From Adineta steineri (lineage: Eukaryota; Rotifera; Eurotatoria; Adinetida; Adinetidae), in contig CAJNOI010000033.1 of assembly GCA_905250115.1 (NCBI GenBank), forward strand, positions 336,206 to 400,205: a DNA stretch of 64,000 nucleotides, written 5' to 3'. Below are positions 1 through 10,694 of this stretch, in pieces (the first letter of the stretch is position 1; each line of letters begins with the position of its first letter). The position numbers and the translations under genes were made by a program. Below the pieces are notes generated by a model that was not told the DNA's origin, ran no database searches, and saw nothing but the letters and a program-made list of their open reading frames with translations.

Positions 1-226
1 TTTATATAAGAACATAGGAGAAAGAATTGTATCAACATTTTATTCTGTTTGACTGTGTCACTACTTCAATATCATGTAACTTTGAGAAATAAAAATATAT
101 AACGCTTTGTCACTGCTACATAAACATTCCTTATCTTTGTTTAGTCATCAAATCTTCTGCATTTTGATGTGTTCTGTCATTAACTATATATATAAAGTCT
201 TTTAGTCCAAATATACACTTTGAAAA
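1..226. other. Upstream flank of the cathepsin-like gene
   Basis: AT-rich sequence with no coding signal. It presumably holds the promoter and 5' UTR of the papain-fold gene that starts at 227; no specific element was recognised. Confidence 0.4.
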
Positions 227-1687
227 ATGTATTTCAAGGTAAATTATTTCTCTACTATTAAAAGTATGATATATTAGTAATCATTTGCGTTGTATATTCT
301 AGTTTATCATTTGCTTTATATTATTTGTTGCAATTACTTGTAATTCACTTGATGATTGGCAGAAATTTAAACATGATTATAATAAACAATATAAAACTGT
401 TGAAGAAGAAGCCGAACGTAAACAAATCTTTTTAAGAAATATGGAAAATATGAAAGAATATCAAAGAACTCATCCAGATGCAACATTCACTATGAAAATT
501 AATCATTTAACTGATCGACGTTCCAAAGTAAGCATAATACTAAAACATAAAATTTTTAAAAACAAAAATTAAAATTTATCCTTTAGGAATTAGTGACTGG
601 CTCAAAATTCTTTTCCAATATTCATTCTGAAAAAAATCAAAAATCAATTCAAATCGAATCAAATGTACCAACATCATTAGATTGGCGTGATAAAGGGGTA
701 ATTACAGGGGTATATGATCAAGGACAAATGGGAACAGCTAGCGCGATTGCTGCTGTTGGTGAGTAATATTCATTATTTTTCATATATGAAAAAGGTTTTT
801 GTTTTGTAAAATATATTCAGAAGTTATTGAAAGTTATCATGCTATTCGAACAAAAAATCTTGTGAAAGGTAGTATTAGTCAAGTTATTAATTGTTGTCCA
901 GAAGATACCAACATTTTTGATTGTATATTAACGAAATTGGGTGGTAGTATATGTGGAGCAACTTTCTACAATTCATCAAGCGCTGCATGTGATCGAGACG
1001 CTTGTCAACCAGTTGCTGCAGTATGAAATGATCTTATTTAGATTTATTGATACAAATAAATAATTTCATTTAGTTTAATAAAATAAACAGATTCGAACCA
1101 GCTAATGAAGATACAATGTTAACAATTATTCAAGAGTCTCCACTTTATATTGGTATTGATGCTAGTCAAATAGGATTTGAAATGTATACCCAAGGTATAT
1201 GCAATCATTGTTGATCATTATTGATTTTCATTATACAATCATTTAGGTGTTTATCGCGATAAGGGTTGTTCACAAACAACGATTGATCATACGGTATATT
1301 GCAAATAGATTTGTTAATTATTATTTGTAAATGTCTTTATAGCTGCAACTTATTGGTTATGGTGAAAGTTCTGGTATTCCTTATTGGTTATGTAAAAATA
1401 GTTGGGGTAAGAATTCATTGATATGCATTTAATTTGAATTGTGAAATATATGTTTAGGTACTAACTGGGGTGATAGAGGTTATATACGTATCGAACGTGG
1501 TGTAAATACGTGTGGTATTGCAAATATTGTCGAACAAGTCGAATATATAGATGTAACAGATGTAACAGACGTAACAGACGTAACAGATACAACAGATGTA
1601 ACTGGTGATGCCGTCCGACAATTTACTTTCAATGGTCTATCTTTAGCACTTTTTTGTTTTGTTTTACATCTTTTTTCAAATTTATAA
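227..1687 (+). CDS. Papain-family (C1A) cathepsin-like protein, catalytic Cys lost
   Basis: Eight exons (227-238, 303-527, 587-758, 821-1020, 1074-1194, 1247-1293, 1343-1406, 1458-1687) sum to 1071 nt, giving 356 aa. A hydrophobic signal sequence (FIICFILFVAITCNS) is followed by an I29-type inhibitor propeptide (DDWQKFKHDYNKQYK, then EEEAERKQIFLRNM). The mature fold starts at PTSLDWRDKG. The active-site block normally reads QGQCGSCWAF; here it is QGQMGTASAI, so the nucleophilic Cys is Ala and the disulfide Cys is Met. The IDH histidine and the KNSWG asparagine block are kept. The C-terminus carries a short DVT tandem repeat and ends in a hydrophobic stretch (LSLALFCFVLHLF), which resembles a GPI-anchor signal or tail anchor. 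Family membership is clear. A secreted or surface pseudoprotease role, such as binding or decoy, is inference. Confidence 0.85.
1550..1603 (+). repeat. 9-nt tandem repeat (gatgtaaca) inside the cathepsin-like gene
   Basis: About six copies of a 9-nt unit encode Asp-Val-Thr triplets between the papain fold and the hydrophobic C-terminal tail. It probably forms a flexible, possibly O-glycosylated stalk. Confidence 0.8.
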
Positions 1688-4380
1688 CTATTTTTCATTT
1701 AAATAAATCTATGCTTAATTTACATTTTTATTTTTAAAATTTTAATCTTAACTTGAGAAAAAGAAACTCTTTGAATTCTTGTTGTATTATATTTAGATAG
1801 ATCTTTAGTACTTATCGTTTGAATGACCGAGCTAGCAAATATTACTTTTTTTGATGATGATTATGTCTATAGAATTTTTTCTTTGATCGATGTGATGCAT
1901 AACATAATATATTTTCTAGTTTTATTCTAAATATCTTGATTTGTCTATAGATATATCAATATGACCATGTTATGAATACGTGAGACAACATTCATCAAGC
2001 ATTTTATTCAGTACTTGACATTAAAATATTAATCAAGAGAAGATCATGCAAATAAATATCATCTGTTCTTCTTGGATTATTATTCTTTAGAAGAAAAAAG
2101 AAATCTAGTCTTCTACTAAATTACGATTCAGACATAAAAATTATTTTTACATCTTTAGTAATTAATGTCACTAGGACGAGCAACTATTTATAAATCTTTT
2201 CAAAAATATAAAATTCTGTCGTAAAAATAGTAATTTTATTAGTCTATGAATATTTTTAGAACTATAATTTACTACGTGAGAAAAACGAGATTTTTTTATC
2301 TATTCATCATATGAATGTCTCTTTTAATAAAATTGATGTCTATTTGAATTACAATATAGTTCACGTCATAAACTTATACTACTAAAAGATTTATTTTATA
2401 TAATTCATTATACTGAATGACAGTTTGAACTGTCTATGAAAATTTTTAATTTCATATATTCCAAGTATTAATATTTGTTGTATTGTGCAAAGAGGTAATA
2501 CAATATTTAGTAATAATCTATTCAATACAATGTAAAGGTTAGAAAAATTTGAAATCATTCTCGAGAAATGAGTACATGCATGTTTTCAATGTATCTATTT
2601 ATATAAATGAAATACACGTTCATATATTAGACGTAGGAGATGAAACATAACCTATTGAAAATGTTGCACTCATTCACAGCTGTCAAAGTCTTTTGAGAGT
2701 AAGAAGGTAAGTCAAAGTTGTGTATATATATTTAATTTTAATGATTTTTATTCATAATTGAGTATCGTATGAAGTATGAATATTTATAGTATTAGTCTAG
2801 ATTATTGAAAGATATTATTTTACATAGCTGAATTTTTTAGCTTGGTTATTATTTAGTGAGGCAAGTCGGAAATAGAGCGACACGTTTCTAGACATCGTGT
2901 CATTTATTTATTAAATTGAGAGATATAAAAATGAGTATGTGTTTTCATTACAGTCATTTGATCTTGTATTTATAATATGAATGTTTGCTAGATTATAAAG
3001 TTTGTTCAAAAGCTCTTCGTTCAATAAAATCAGAATTTGTGATGTATTATTTTATATATAACCTTTGTAATAGAATCAGCACTTTTATAGTTCTTATCAG
3101 TAGACTACTGAGTATAGATCTATTGTTATGAAAAGAGGTTTTTAATGGAAAGTGAACTAAAGCATACCTCCTGAGATATATAATACGATGACAATATTCT
3201 CTTTTCTGACATTGTACGAGTACAAATTTTTTTCAGTTGAATGAATTTAATAAAAATTGTCATGAATATAACTATCTTAGAACACTTAAGAATCAAATCT
3301 TCTTCTTCATATGCAATAATTAGAATCCAAAGTAACTATCTATATTTTTTTTTGATAAAAACTAGAATAGCTATCCATTATACACTCTAAAAACATTGAT
3401 TAGCCAACTAATCATAGACTTTATTAAATTCTGTAGGAGTTCCTATTTACCCTTTAGGTTATTTTATTCGTCTAAAAGAAAGGAAAACAAGAAATACATT
3501 ATTCATCTTAAATTATTTTTTCCATAATGCATCTTTTTTTTTTTGACAAGTGCTCAATCAATATGTAAAGTCTATTTTCTCTGCAAGGTACATACTGTTG
3601 AATAAATAAGTAGTCTATTATAGACAATTGATTATCTAAATTCGATTAGTAGAACTTGTTTTTCCCATTAAACAAATACTTACTTGACGCCAAAAAAAGA
3701 ATAAGACAAATGCAAATAGTTCGTATTTCCTTCGATCAAATATAACTAAGTACATCATGTGATTATCATTTTTTCTTCTTCTTCTTCTTCTTTCTTTCAT
3801 TATTTTGATAGATAGGTAAAAAAAGATTACTAAGCGTGCATGTCTTCGATCATATCAACATCTCGAGGGTTTCTACTACTTTTTGAAGAATAAAAACAAC
3901 GGAGAATCTGGCATATTGATCTTTTGTTAAGCATCAGATAAGAACAAATATAAGTAAGCTAAAAACATGAGACATATTTTTATCAAATTAAAAACTGTTA
4001 TGTAGTTCAAAACTTCCACATACATTAATAATTAATAGACTTAATCTTCTATTGTTTATATATCTATAAAAAGTGTGTTATTACTCTATTTCTTCTTCAT
4101 ATTCCAATTAGTATTGTGGTTAGAAACATGAAATGAATATCTGTATTTTTCTTTGTTTAGAACTATCTGATAGAATGTTAAATTAGTTTATGCATGATAT
4201 GTCAAAGAGTATGATATATATATATATATAAGAGAGAAAAAAACATAATCACAATACTCCGCTTTAATAAAAACAAGTCTTGCATGTTTATTCATTTTGT
4301 AAAAAAATTATCAGTTGTAGTTTCCAGAAGAATTCATTTTTTTGGTTTTAGATTTTTTTTGAAAGATAAAAATAATAATC
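1688..4380. other. Intergenic region, probable GPCR promoter and 5' UTR
   Basis: About 2.7 kb of AT-rich DNA without a credible coding exon. A possible non-coding first exon of the GPCR gene ends near 2706 at an aag|gtaagt donor. A matching acceptor (ggttttag) lies at about 4351, 29 nt before the GPCR ATG. Short AT and CTT microsatellites (3776-3800, 4217-4234) are present. Confidence 0.4.
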
Positions 4381-6055
4381 ATGGATAATAGAAATGAATG
4401 TCCAATGATATATCAAGGTATATTTTCAAATCCATACGTTATTGAACATATTATATTAATTCTTTATTTATTAATACTTATTATTGGTCTTGTGGGTAAT
4501 ATTATGACAATAATTATTATTAAATATAATGCACATTTACGTACACCAACTAATTTTTATTTATTAAATTTAGCTGTTTCCGATTTAATGATACTTATGT
4601 GTAATTTACCATTAGAAATGCTTGAAATTTATAATCGTCAATGGCCATTATCAATAGTTTTTTGTAAACTAAGAAGTATATGTGCTGAATTTTTTACTTG
4701 TTCATCAATATTAACTATCTTAGCATTTACATGTGAACGTTATTTTGCTATAGTACGTCCAATACATTTACGTCGATTAAGTCATTTTCGACGATCACAA
4801 ACTATAATTATTATTATTTGGTTAATATCATTAGGATTTAGTCTTCCAGTTGGACTTTTATATGAAGTACAGAATAATCATACTGAATCTTATCTAAAGA
4901 GTTCTATGGATAAAACAGTATATACTAGTTGCAAAGCTTGTGTACCAAAACCAAGTTTTGCCAAACTTTTACCAATAATTTTTATAATAACATCAATTTG
5001 TTTCTTTTATTTTCCAATGATTATTATTGGAGCTATTTATATATTTATTGTTCAAGCTCTACGTCGTGTTAGTAAATATGAAGAATGTTCAAATCCATAT
5101 GAAATTAGTACACCATCACATTCAAGTAAGAAAATAAATTTCAAAACATAATACATCTATTAATTTATATTATTTAGGTATATCAAATAAAGAAGCAGTT
5201 GAAATACAACAACAAAACGCTCATATTAATTCATATACATGGTTAAAAATACGTGCACGTTGTCAAGCTCGAAAAGTTGTTGTTAAAACTCTAGGTAAAA
5301 TATTAAATAAGTGTATAGATTTAATAAAGATTTCAACTATGAGAATTTATTGACGAACAAGAAAAATAAAATTACAGATCTTTGTATTTCTTCAGTAATA
5401 TATGAAAATCTATTGAAAAGAAAACCTCGATTTACATGTACATCTCGGCAGATCAAATTCAATTTTGACACGTGCATTTCATTAAAAAAAACGTGTAAAA
5501 CTCTTATTATTAATATATCTTTATCTATTTTTATTTCCATTATTTAATTTTTAATTAAATATTCTATTTCTAGTGGCTGTTGCTAGCGCATTTTTTATGT
5601 GTTATGCGCCATTATATTTACAACGTTTATTAATAGCTCTAACAACTTTAACTAATTCTCAAACTGATGCATCATCACTTGGAAATTTTATGGCTTATTT
5701 ATATGTTATATCTGGTATAACATTCAATTTGGGTTCAGTTATTAATCCAATACTTTATAATGTTGTTTCAAATAAATATCGACGTGCATTTCGAGATTTA
5801 GTTTGTTGTCGTTTAATAACTCGAAAAAAATTAAATAGAAATAATAGTCAAACTTTATTTCAAAATAATCGTTCACAAAAAAAAGTTTTAGAAGCAGATA
5901 AATGTAACAATATCAAATTTCATCAAAATACCAGTTCAAATAGTACTAAACAACAACTAGCATTAAATACAATAAAAAAACCAATGTTTGTTCATGCATA
6001 TTCATCTAAATCAAAATCATCAGCAATGTCGTTTCGTCATAAACTAAACGCTTAA
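4381..6055 (+). CDS. Rhodopsin-class GPCR, neuromedin-U/pyrokinin/CAPA receptor-like
   Basis: Three exons (4381-5125, 5178-5294, 5574-6055) sum to 1344 nt, 447 aa. Seven hydrophobic helices are visible. Class A marks are GLVGN in TM1, LNLAVSDL in TM2, a WPLS extracellular turn followed by the TM3 Cys, CERYFAIVRP at the end of TM3 (E/DRY), FFMCYAPLYLQRLL in TM6 and NPILYNVVSNKYRRAFRDL in TM7. The TM6 APxxxQRLL and the TM7 NPILYN..S.K(F/Y)R.AF patterns point to the neuromedin-U, pyrokinin and CAPA neuropeptide receptor group. TM6 has CYAP where CWAP is usual. The intracellular tail is basic and Ser/Asn-rich. It should couple a peptide ligand to G proteins at the plasma membrane; the ligand cannot be read from sequence. 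Confidence 0.85.
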
Positions 6056-7284
6056 ATTTTTATAAATAATATGTAAAAACTATATAAATAAAATGTACTA
6101 TTTTCTTAAACTAATACTTTAAATATTTTTCGCATCATATACGATCATTTTGGATTAGGTTTAATAAACTTCTGTTCTGATTTTGAGAATAACATTTGCA
6201 CCTGACAAAAAACATTAGAAATGTAATCAGTCATGTATAGATGCTAAATTTCGAGTTATGATATAGATTTGTATTTGAAAATTAAGATTGATATTTGAAC
6301 GATGTATCTGTAAATCATTGATTAAAATCGAATAATTAATTACGTATAATTTATTTTGTCTAGGTACAATTTTAAAACCCTTTCAGGACCGTGGTACAAC
6401 GTATGTACCACTTACCCTGGAGAAGGGTCCAGGCTTTTAAAAAAAAATTTTTTTTTTAGTCGCGGTTAAAAAGATAGTTTAAGAATAATACACTGACCGT
6501 GAAAAAGATAAAAAGCAGAACTGGCCCTGAAAGGGTTAAATTTTTTGTTGTATCGTTAACTATGATCTATTATGTCGTTCTATATCAATTAATGCTCTGT
6601 CATGGTCTGTTAAGATATATCAGGTAAATTTGTATTCGGATGAATAAATCTCTATGAGAAAGTTGAGTATATAAAATATAGATACTACGCAGAATGAAGA
6701 TGAAAATGTCTTGATGAATTAATGATAAAAAGTAAGGAGTGTCATATTTCACTTCTACTTTTAATAATTTGAATAATGAATAAATGTTACATAAATAATT
6801 TCCATATCTAAAAGCGACAAGATTAGATTGTGATTGTTGTAAATCAACGGTTATATATAACTCATAATGCGCATTTGTTCACTGATATGATTACTTATTA
6901 AACCATCTCAAAAGGTAGTATTCAGTCTTATTACATTTCACAATCCGATCTCTGGTTATATATCTAAGAAAGTAAGACAAATATTTCCGCATACTCGTTT
7001 TAACATCCAATTAGGCGTATAAATCTACAAATTATCTTTAATGATGTAACAGGAAATAGGTTATCCTATTTATAATGATATACATCCTTATTTTCTTTTT
7101 TTGAAAATTAGTAACTATTAAGTTGAAACGTCTATTATTAAAATTATCTTGTATTTTTAATTATAATACAATAGAATTATCTTAAAACAAAAACAGGAAC
7201 AAATTTTGTTTCCTCTCATAATTATAATTAACATCTGTCAGCACTACTTAACAAAAATGATGTAAGTAATGAATATTTTTAAAG
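6056..7284. other. Intergenic region downstream of the GPCR
   Basis: AT-rich and non-coding. It holds one clear inverted-repeat element at 6376-6537, listed separately; nothing else was recognised. Confidence 0.5.
6376..6537. mobile_element. MITE with perfect 12-bp terminal inverted repeats
   Basis: The left end AACCCTTTCAGG is the exact reverse complement of the right end CCTGAAAGGGTT, about 160 bp apart. TTAA occurs at both borders, though two extra A separate it from the left CCC. CCC-type ends with TTAA suggest a piggyBac-like non-autonomous element. No ORF is inside. Confidence 0.75.
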
Positions 7285-7599
7285 TCAATATCTTGAACTC
7301 GTTCCTTTTTTTTTTGTTCCAGAAATAGTCACTTGAGATTTTTTGATGTATTTTCTGTGTCTTCCAATTACACTGAAATCTCTCATGTGTAATAACAATA
7401 AACTAATTGCATTTACATGCAAAAAGAAGCCGAAAAAAAGAATTATGACCGCGAAGTATAAACTATGATCAAACTGCGATAATCCAGCTTGATTTTTATC
7501 TAACCATTTGTATGCATGTATACTATCATGGGGAAAAGTGACGTTAGCTAAGTAAACAGATTCCAAGACAAAAAAAACGCAATAAAACCTAAAGATCAC
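7285..7599 (-). CDS. Possible small membrane protein, unrecognised
   Basis: A 104-aa open frame on the minus strand. It has a hydrophobic N-terminus (FRFYCVFFVLESVYLA), one strong transmembrane stretch (LYFAVIILFFGFFLHV) and a basic, Lys-rich C-terminus. No family was recognised and no supporting exon was joined. A second minus-strand frame with a signal-like start lies at 8640-8861 and could belong to the same transcript. It may be chance. Confidence 0.22.
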   Translation of the reverse strand: MIFRFYCVFFVLESVYLANVTFPHDSIHAYKWLDKNQAGLSQFDHSLYFAVIILFFGFFLHVNAISLLLLHMRDFSVIGRHRKYIKKSQVTISGTKKKGTSSRY

Positions 7600-7850
7600 T
7601 TAGAGTTTCTTTTGACACTCATAGCTCATTTTCTTCTTCTCCTTTCTTTCGTTTTTCTACTACGAAATATAATAACATATGAAAAAAAAATAATAAAAGA
7701 AGGAAAGATAGAGAAAAAGAGAACCACTACATTCCAATCAAGCGCAGTAAATAAAAATAGTCAGTATGAATATAAATGAAAATGACAAGCTTATATTAGT
7801 TATATATGCATGTATGCGATTGTTTTAGATTATTATTACAAGAATAGAAC
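7600..7850. other. 5' flank of KChIP-like exon 1A
   Basis: AT-rich with CT tracts; presumed promoter of the upstream transcript. No specific site was recognised. Confidence 0.3.
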
Positions 7851-10082
7851 ATGTCTTGGTATCATACAGCTTTACTTAGTACTGACCGACCACCATATCG
7901 TATAATTGCAAGTTGTAAACGTTTTTCACGACGTTTGAGTACTGGCATTTTTCGAGCTATTCGTCGTCCACAAGCATCAGGTAGATATTTATTTGAGCGA
8001 GAATATGTATGTTTGATTAGTAGTTTCTCAAGAAAAATAAACAAAAGAAATATTTCCTATTGAGATTTAGTCTATATTGTATTTTATGAATATAGATATT
8101 TTCATAATTACTCAAAAATATTTTATCGAAGTTATAGTCTATAAAAACTAATTTGTACTTAAAAGAAAAAATCCTATCATTCTATGGTATGGATAAAAAG
8201 TATTAATTCAAGCTGACGTCTATCAGACCTTGTTTCTTTTATCAGTCTTGAAAAAATTAGAATGCGACGATCGTCTACTTAAAGATATGACATGATGTAG
8301 CTCTTTTTTGTCCTACAAAAAATGATTGTAGAAAGAACAGAAATGAACCAAAAGTTTGTTTTATGTTCTAATCATGTAGATAGACATCTTTGATCATAGC
8401 GTAAAGATTTGTTTTAACTGAATCATAATTGTATTAAAAATAGATTTTGACACGTACAGATATAAATTCAATAGTCAATTGAATACTAATTTGGCGTACA
8501 CACTATTGTAAATTTATCAACAAAATTGTTATTTATATAATAAAAACTGCATTTCGTGCTAGAAAAATATTATCGTATATTTATAAATTAATAACTGTAA
8601 GATTAAGTATCTTGTTATTCAACGAAAGAATGCTACTTGTTATTTATTCTTCAAAGGAGTTACATATTTGTGATAAAAGTCATTCATGATATTGTTGACA
8701 ATATCATATACCCAATTGGAAACAGGCGTATGACCGACTTTTTTTTTGTTGCTGTGCACTATCATTCGTGTGTATCTCTGTTTGGTTAATCCATATGTAC
8801 TGATGCTATACACTTGTACAGAACTAACGATCATAATTGAAAAGAGCGAACAAAATGTCATCGACTCGTCTTCAATGACAACCTTTTATCGTTCTTATTC
8901 TATGATATAAATGTAATAATCAATAAGAGAAATATATGTACATATGTAACGATCGTGAATTGCCCAAAAATATTTTCATACTTAAATGGGTGCTAATGTA
9001 GTTGCACTTTCTCATAGACATAGTAGTTTAAATTTTGGTCGACGTAAAAGAACTGCTCGAGGTATGTATAATCATACAGTTTTTTCTAAATTCTTGCTTT
9101 TTTTCAAGACACTTATATAATATTACTTTTGAATATAGATGCACAATTGGATGTATTGCTTTCAAGACGTTTTCAACATCCTCGATCAATAGAAGAAATT
9201 ATGAAATGTACACGTTTTTCAAAATCTGAAATTCGACTTCTTTATCGAAGTTTTAAACAAGTAAAAACAAAATCTGTTTCGTTTAATATTACTTCTTTTT
9301 TCACTCTCATTTAAAAGCAATGTCCTGGTGGAAATGTTAGTGAAGAACGATTACGAGCAATTTATGTTCAATTTTTTCCACAAGGCAGTAAGGAGTAAAC
9401 TTAAACAATAAATTCTATAAAACTGTTAATTATGGAATTATAGATGCAGTCAAATATGCTCGATATTTGTTTTCAGTTATTGATCGAAATCATAAAGGAA
9501 CATTTACATTCGATGTAAGTTTTGTATTGAAATTTAGTTTGATTAAATAAAATTTTTTTCTTTATAGGATTATATTTTAACATTATCGATTCTATGTCGT
9601 GGAACAATTGACGAAAAATTACGATGGATTTTTCGTTTTTATGATATAAATAGTGAAGGATATTTAACACGTGAAGTGATATTTTCTTAAACAATGAAGA
9701 TCTAACATATTATATAAACATTTTTAGGATTTTCGTGATGTTATTTCATCACTTTATGATCTTCTCGGTTCATCAGTTCAACCAAATATCGATGAACGTC
9801 ATATTCAACAGCATATTGATGATATATTCTATGTATGTGAATAAAAAATTTGAATATTATGCTATATTTTTTCTTTATAGGGTATTGATTCAATGCATAG
9901 TGAACAAATAACAGTGGAAGATTTTATTGCTTATTGTAAGCGGGTTAGTATTATAATAAACATTGAAATTAATTTTTTACCTTATCTTTATTTAAAAAAA
10001 ATATATATATAATGCAATATTCTTTTTATTTTAGCGTCCACAATTAATTGAATCAATCCAAGAATTAACATATTGTTTATAG
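7851..10082 (+). CDS. KChIP-like EF-hand calcium sensor (Kv channel-interacting protein)
   Basis: Two alternative first exons, 7851-7980 (begins [10 protein letters not shown]) and 8986-9061 (begins [10 protein letters not shown]), both end in phase 1. Either joins common exons 9139-9260, 9318-9387, 9444-9514, 9568-9675, 9728-9832, 9881-9943 and 10035-10082, giving 238 or 220 aa; both totals are multiples of three. The core matches KChIPs: [52 protein letters not shown] and [12 protein letters not shown]. KChIPs bind Kv4 N-termini and control channel gating and trafficking. EF2 and EF3 loops are recognisable but have Asp at position 12; EF4 ([12 protein letters not shown]) lacks several ligands. 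A related sensor (NCS/recoverin group) is the main alternative. The stop overlaps the tail-to-tail minus-strand gene by 6 nt. Confidence 0.87.
8640..8861 (-). CDS. Possible short secreted peptide, unrecognised
   Basis: A 73-aa minus-strand frame inside the intron between the two KChIP first exons. It has a signal-peptide-like start ([16 protein letters not shown]) and a polar remainder. No homology was recognised and no splice partner was found. Low support. Confidence 0.15.
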   Translation of the reverse strand: MTFCSLFSIMIVSSVQVYSISTYGLTKQRYTRMIVHSNKKKVGHTPVSNWVYDIVNNIMNDFYHKYVTPLKNK

Positions 10083-10694
10083 AATAAAACCATTCGCTTT
10101 TGGAATATGAAGATAATTCATCATAACTCGTTCACGTGCAAGAACATCAGGTGGATACGGTGTATGTCGATCATTAAACTGAACATTTGTTGTTGGTTGT
10201 GACGATTGTTCTCGTCTTTGTCGATGACGTTGATTATATATTCGATTTTCATTTTGTACTATCGTCTCGTTATTTTCATTATGCTTATATACTGATTGAT
10301 GTCTATTTTGATTATCAGATGAATATTCATCAATAGTAGTAATTGAATCAGAATGATGTTTTCGTATTTGTGGTGGTGGCGGTGGTTGTTGTTGTTGTTG
10401 TTGAACTTTTCTTTTAGGAGATTTGATCACTGGACTTTTTACTGGAATTGGTAAAGTTGTTGATAATACTGATGATACTGATGAAGATATGGAGGATACA
10501 GATAATGTTCGACTATCAGATGAAGCAGATGATGTCCTTGAACGAGTATCTGTAGGGCTAATAGTATTTGAACGACGATATCGCATACATAATAAATAAA
10601 TAATAAGAAAAGAAACTGTTATAAATGCTATACCTGCTAATATAGCACTTATAAGTACAAGAATCGATAATGTATTTCCGGAAAATGGTTCCAT
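10077..10694 (-). CDS. Single-pass membrane protein with Ser/Pro/Gln-rich cytoplasmic tail, unrecognised
   Basis: A 205-aa intronless frame. A short extracellular N-terminus (MEPFSGNT) precedes one transmembrane helix (LAGIAFITVSFLIIYLL). A basic stop-transfer (MRYRRSN) and a low-complexity tail follow: Ser-rich, then QQQQQQPPPPP, then Asn/Arg-rich. A TPYPPDVLARERVMMNYL segment near the end is the only non-repetitive part and may be a binding site. No signal peptide is present, so a type III (N-out) orientation is likely from the positive-inside rule. No family was recognised. Its stop overlaps the 3' end of the KChIP-like gene, so the two mRNAs must overlap. Lack of introns is unusual for this window. 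Confidence 0.65.
   Translation of the reverse strand: MEPFSGNTLSILVLISAILAGIAFITVSFLIIYLLCMRYRRSNTISPTDTRSRTSSASSDSRTLSVSSISSSVSSVLSTTLPIPVKSPVIKSPKRKVQQQQQQPPPPPQIRKHHSDSITTIDEYSSDNQNRHQSVYKHNENNETIVQNENRIYNQRHRQRREQSSQPTTNVQFNDRHTPYPPDVLARERVMMNYLHIPKANGFIL

Noticed and set aside
9473..9694. Minus-strand frame over KChIP exons 4-5
   Set aside because: Antisense to well-supported EF-hand exons.
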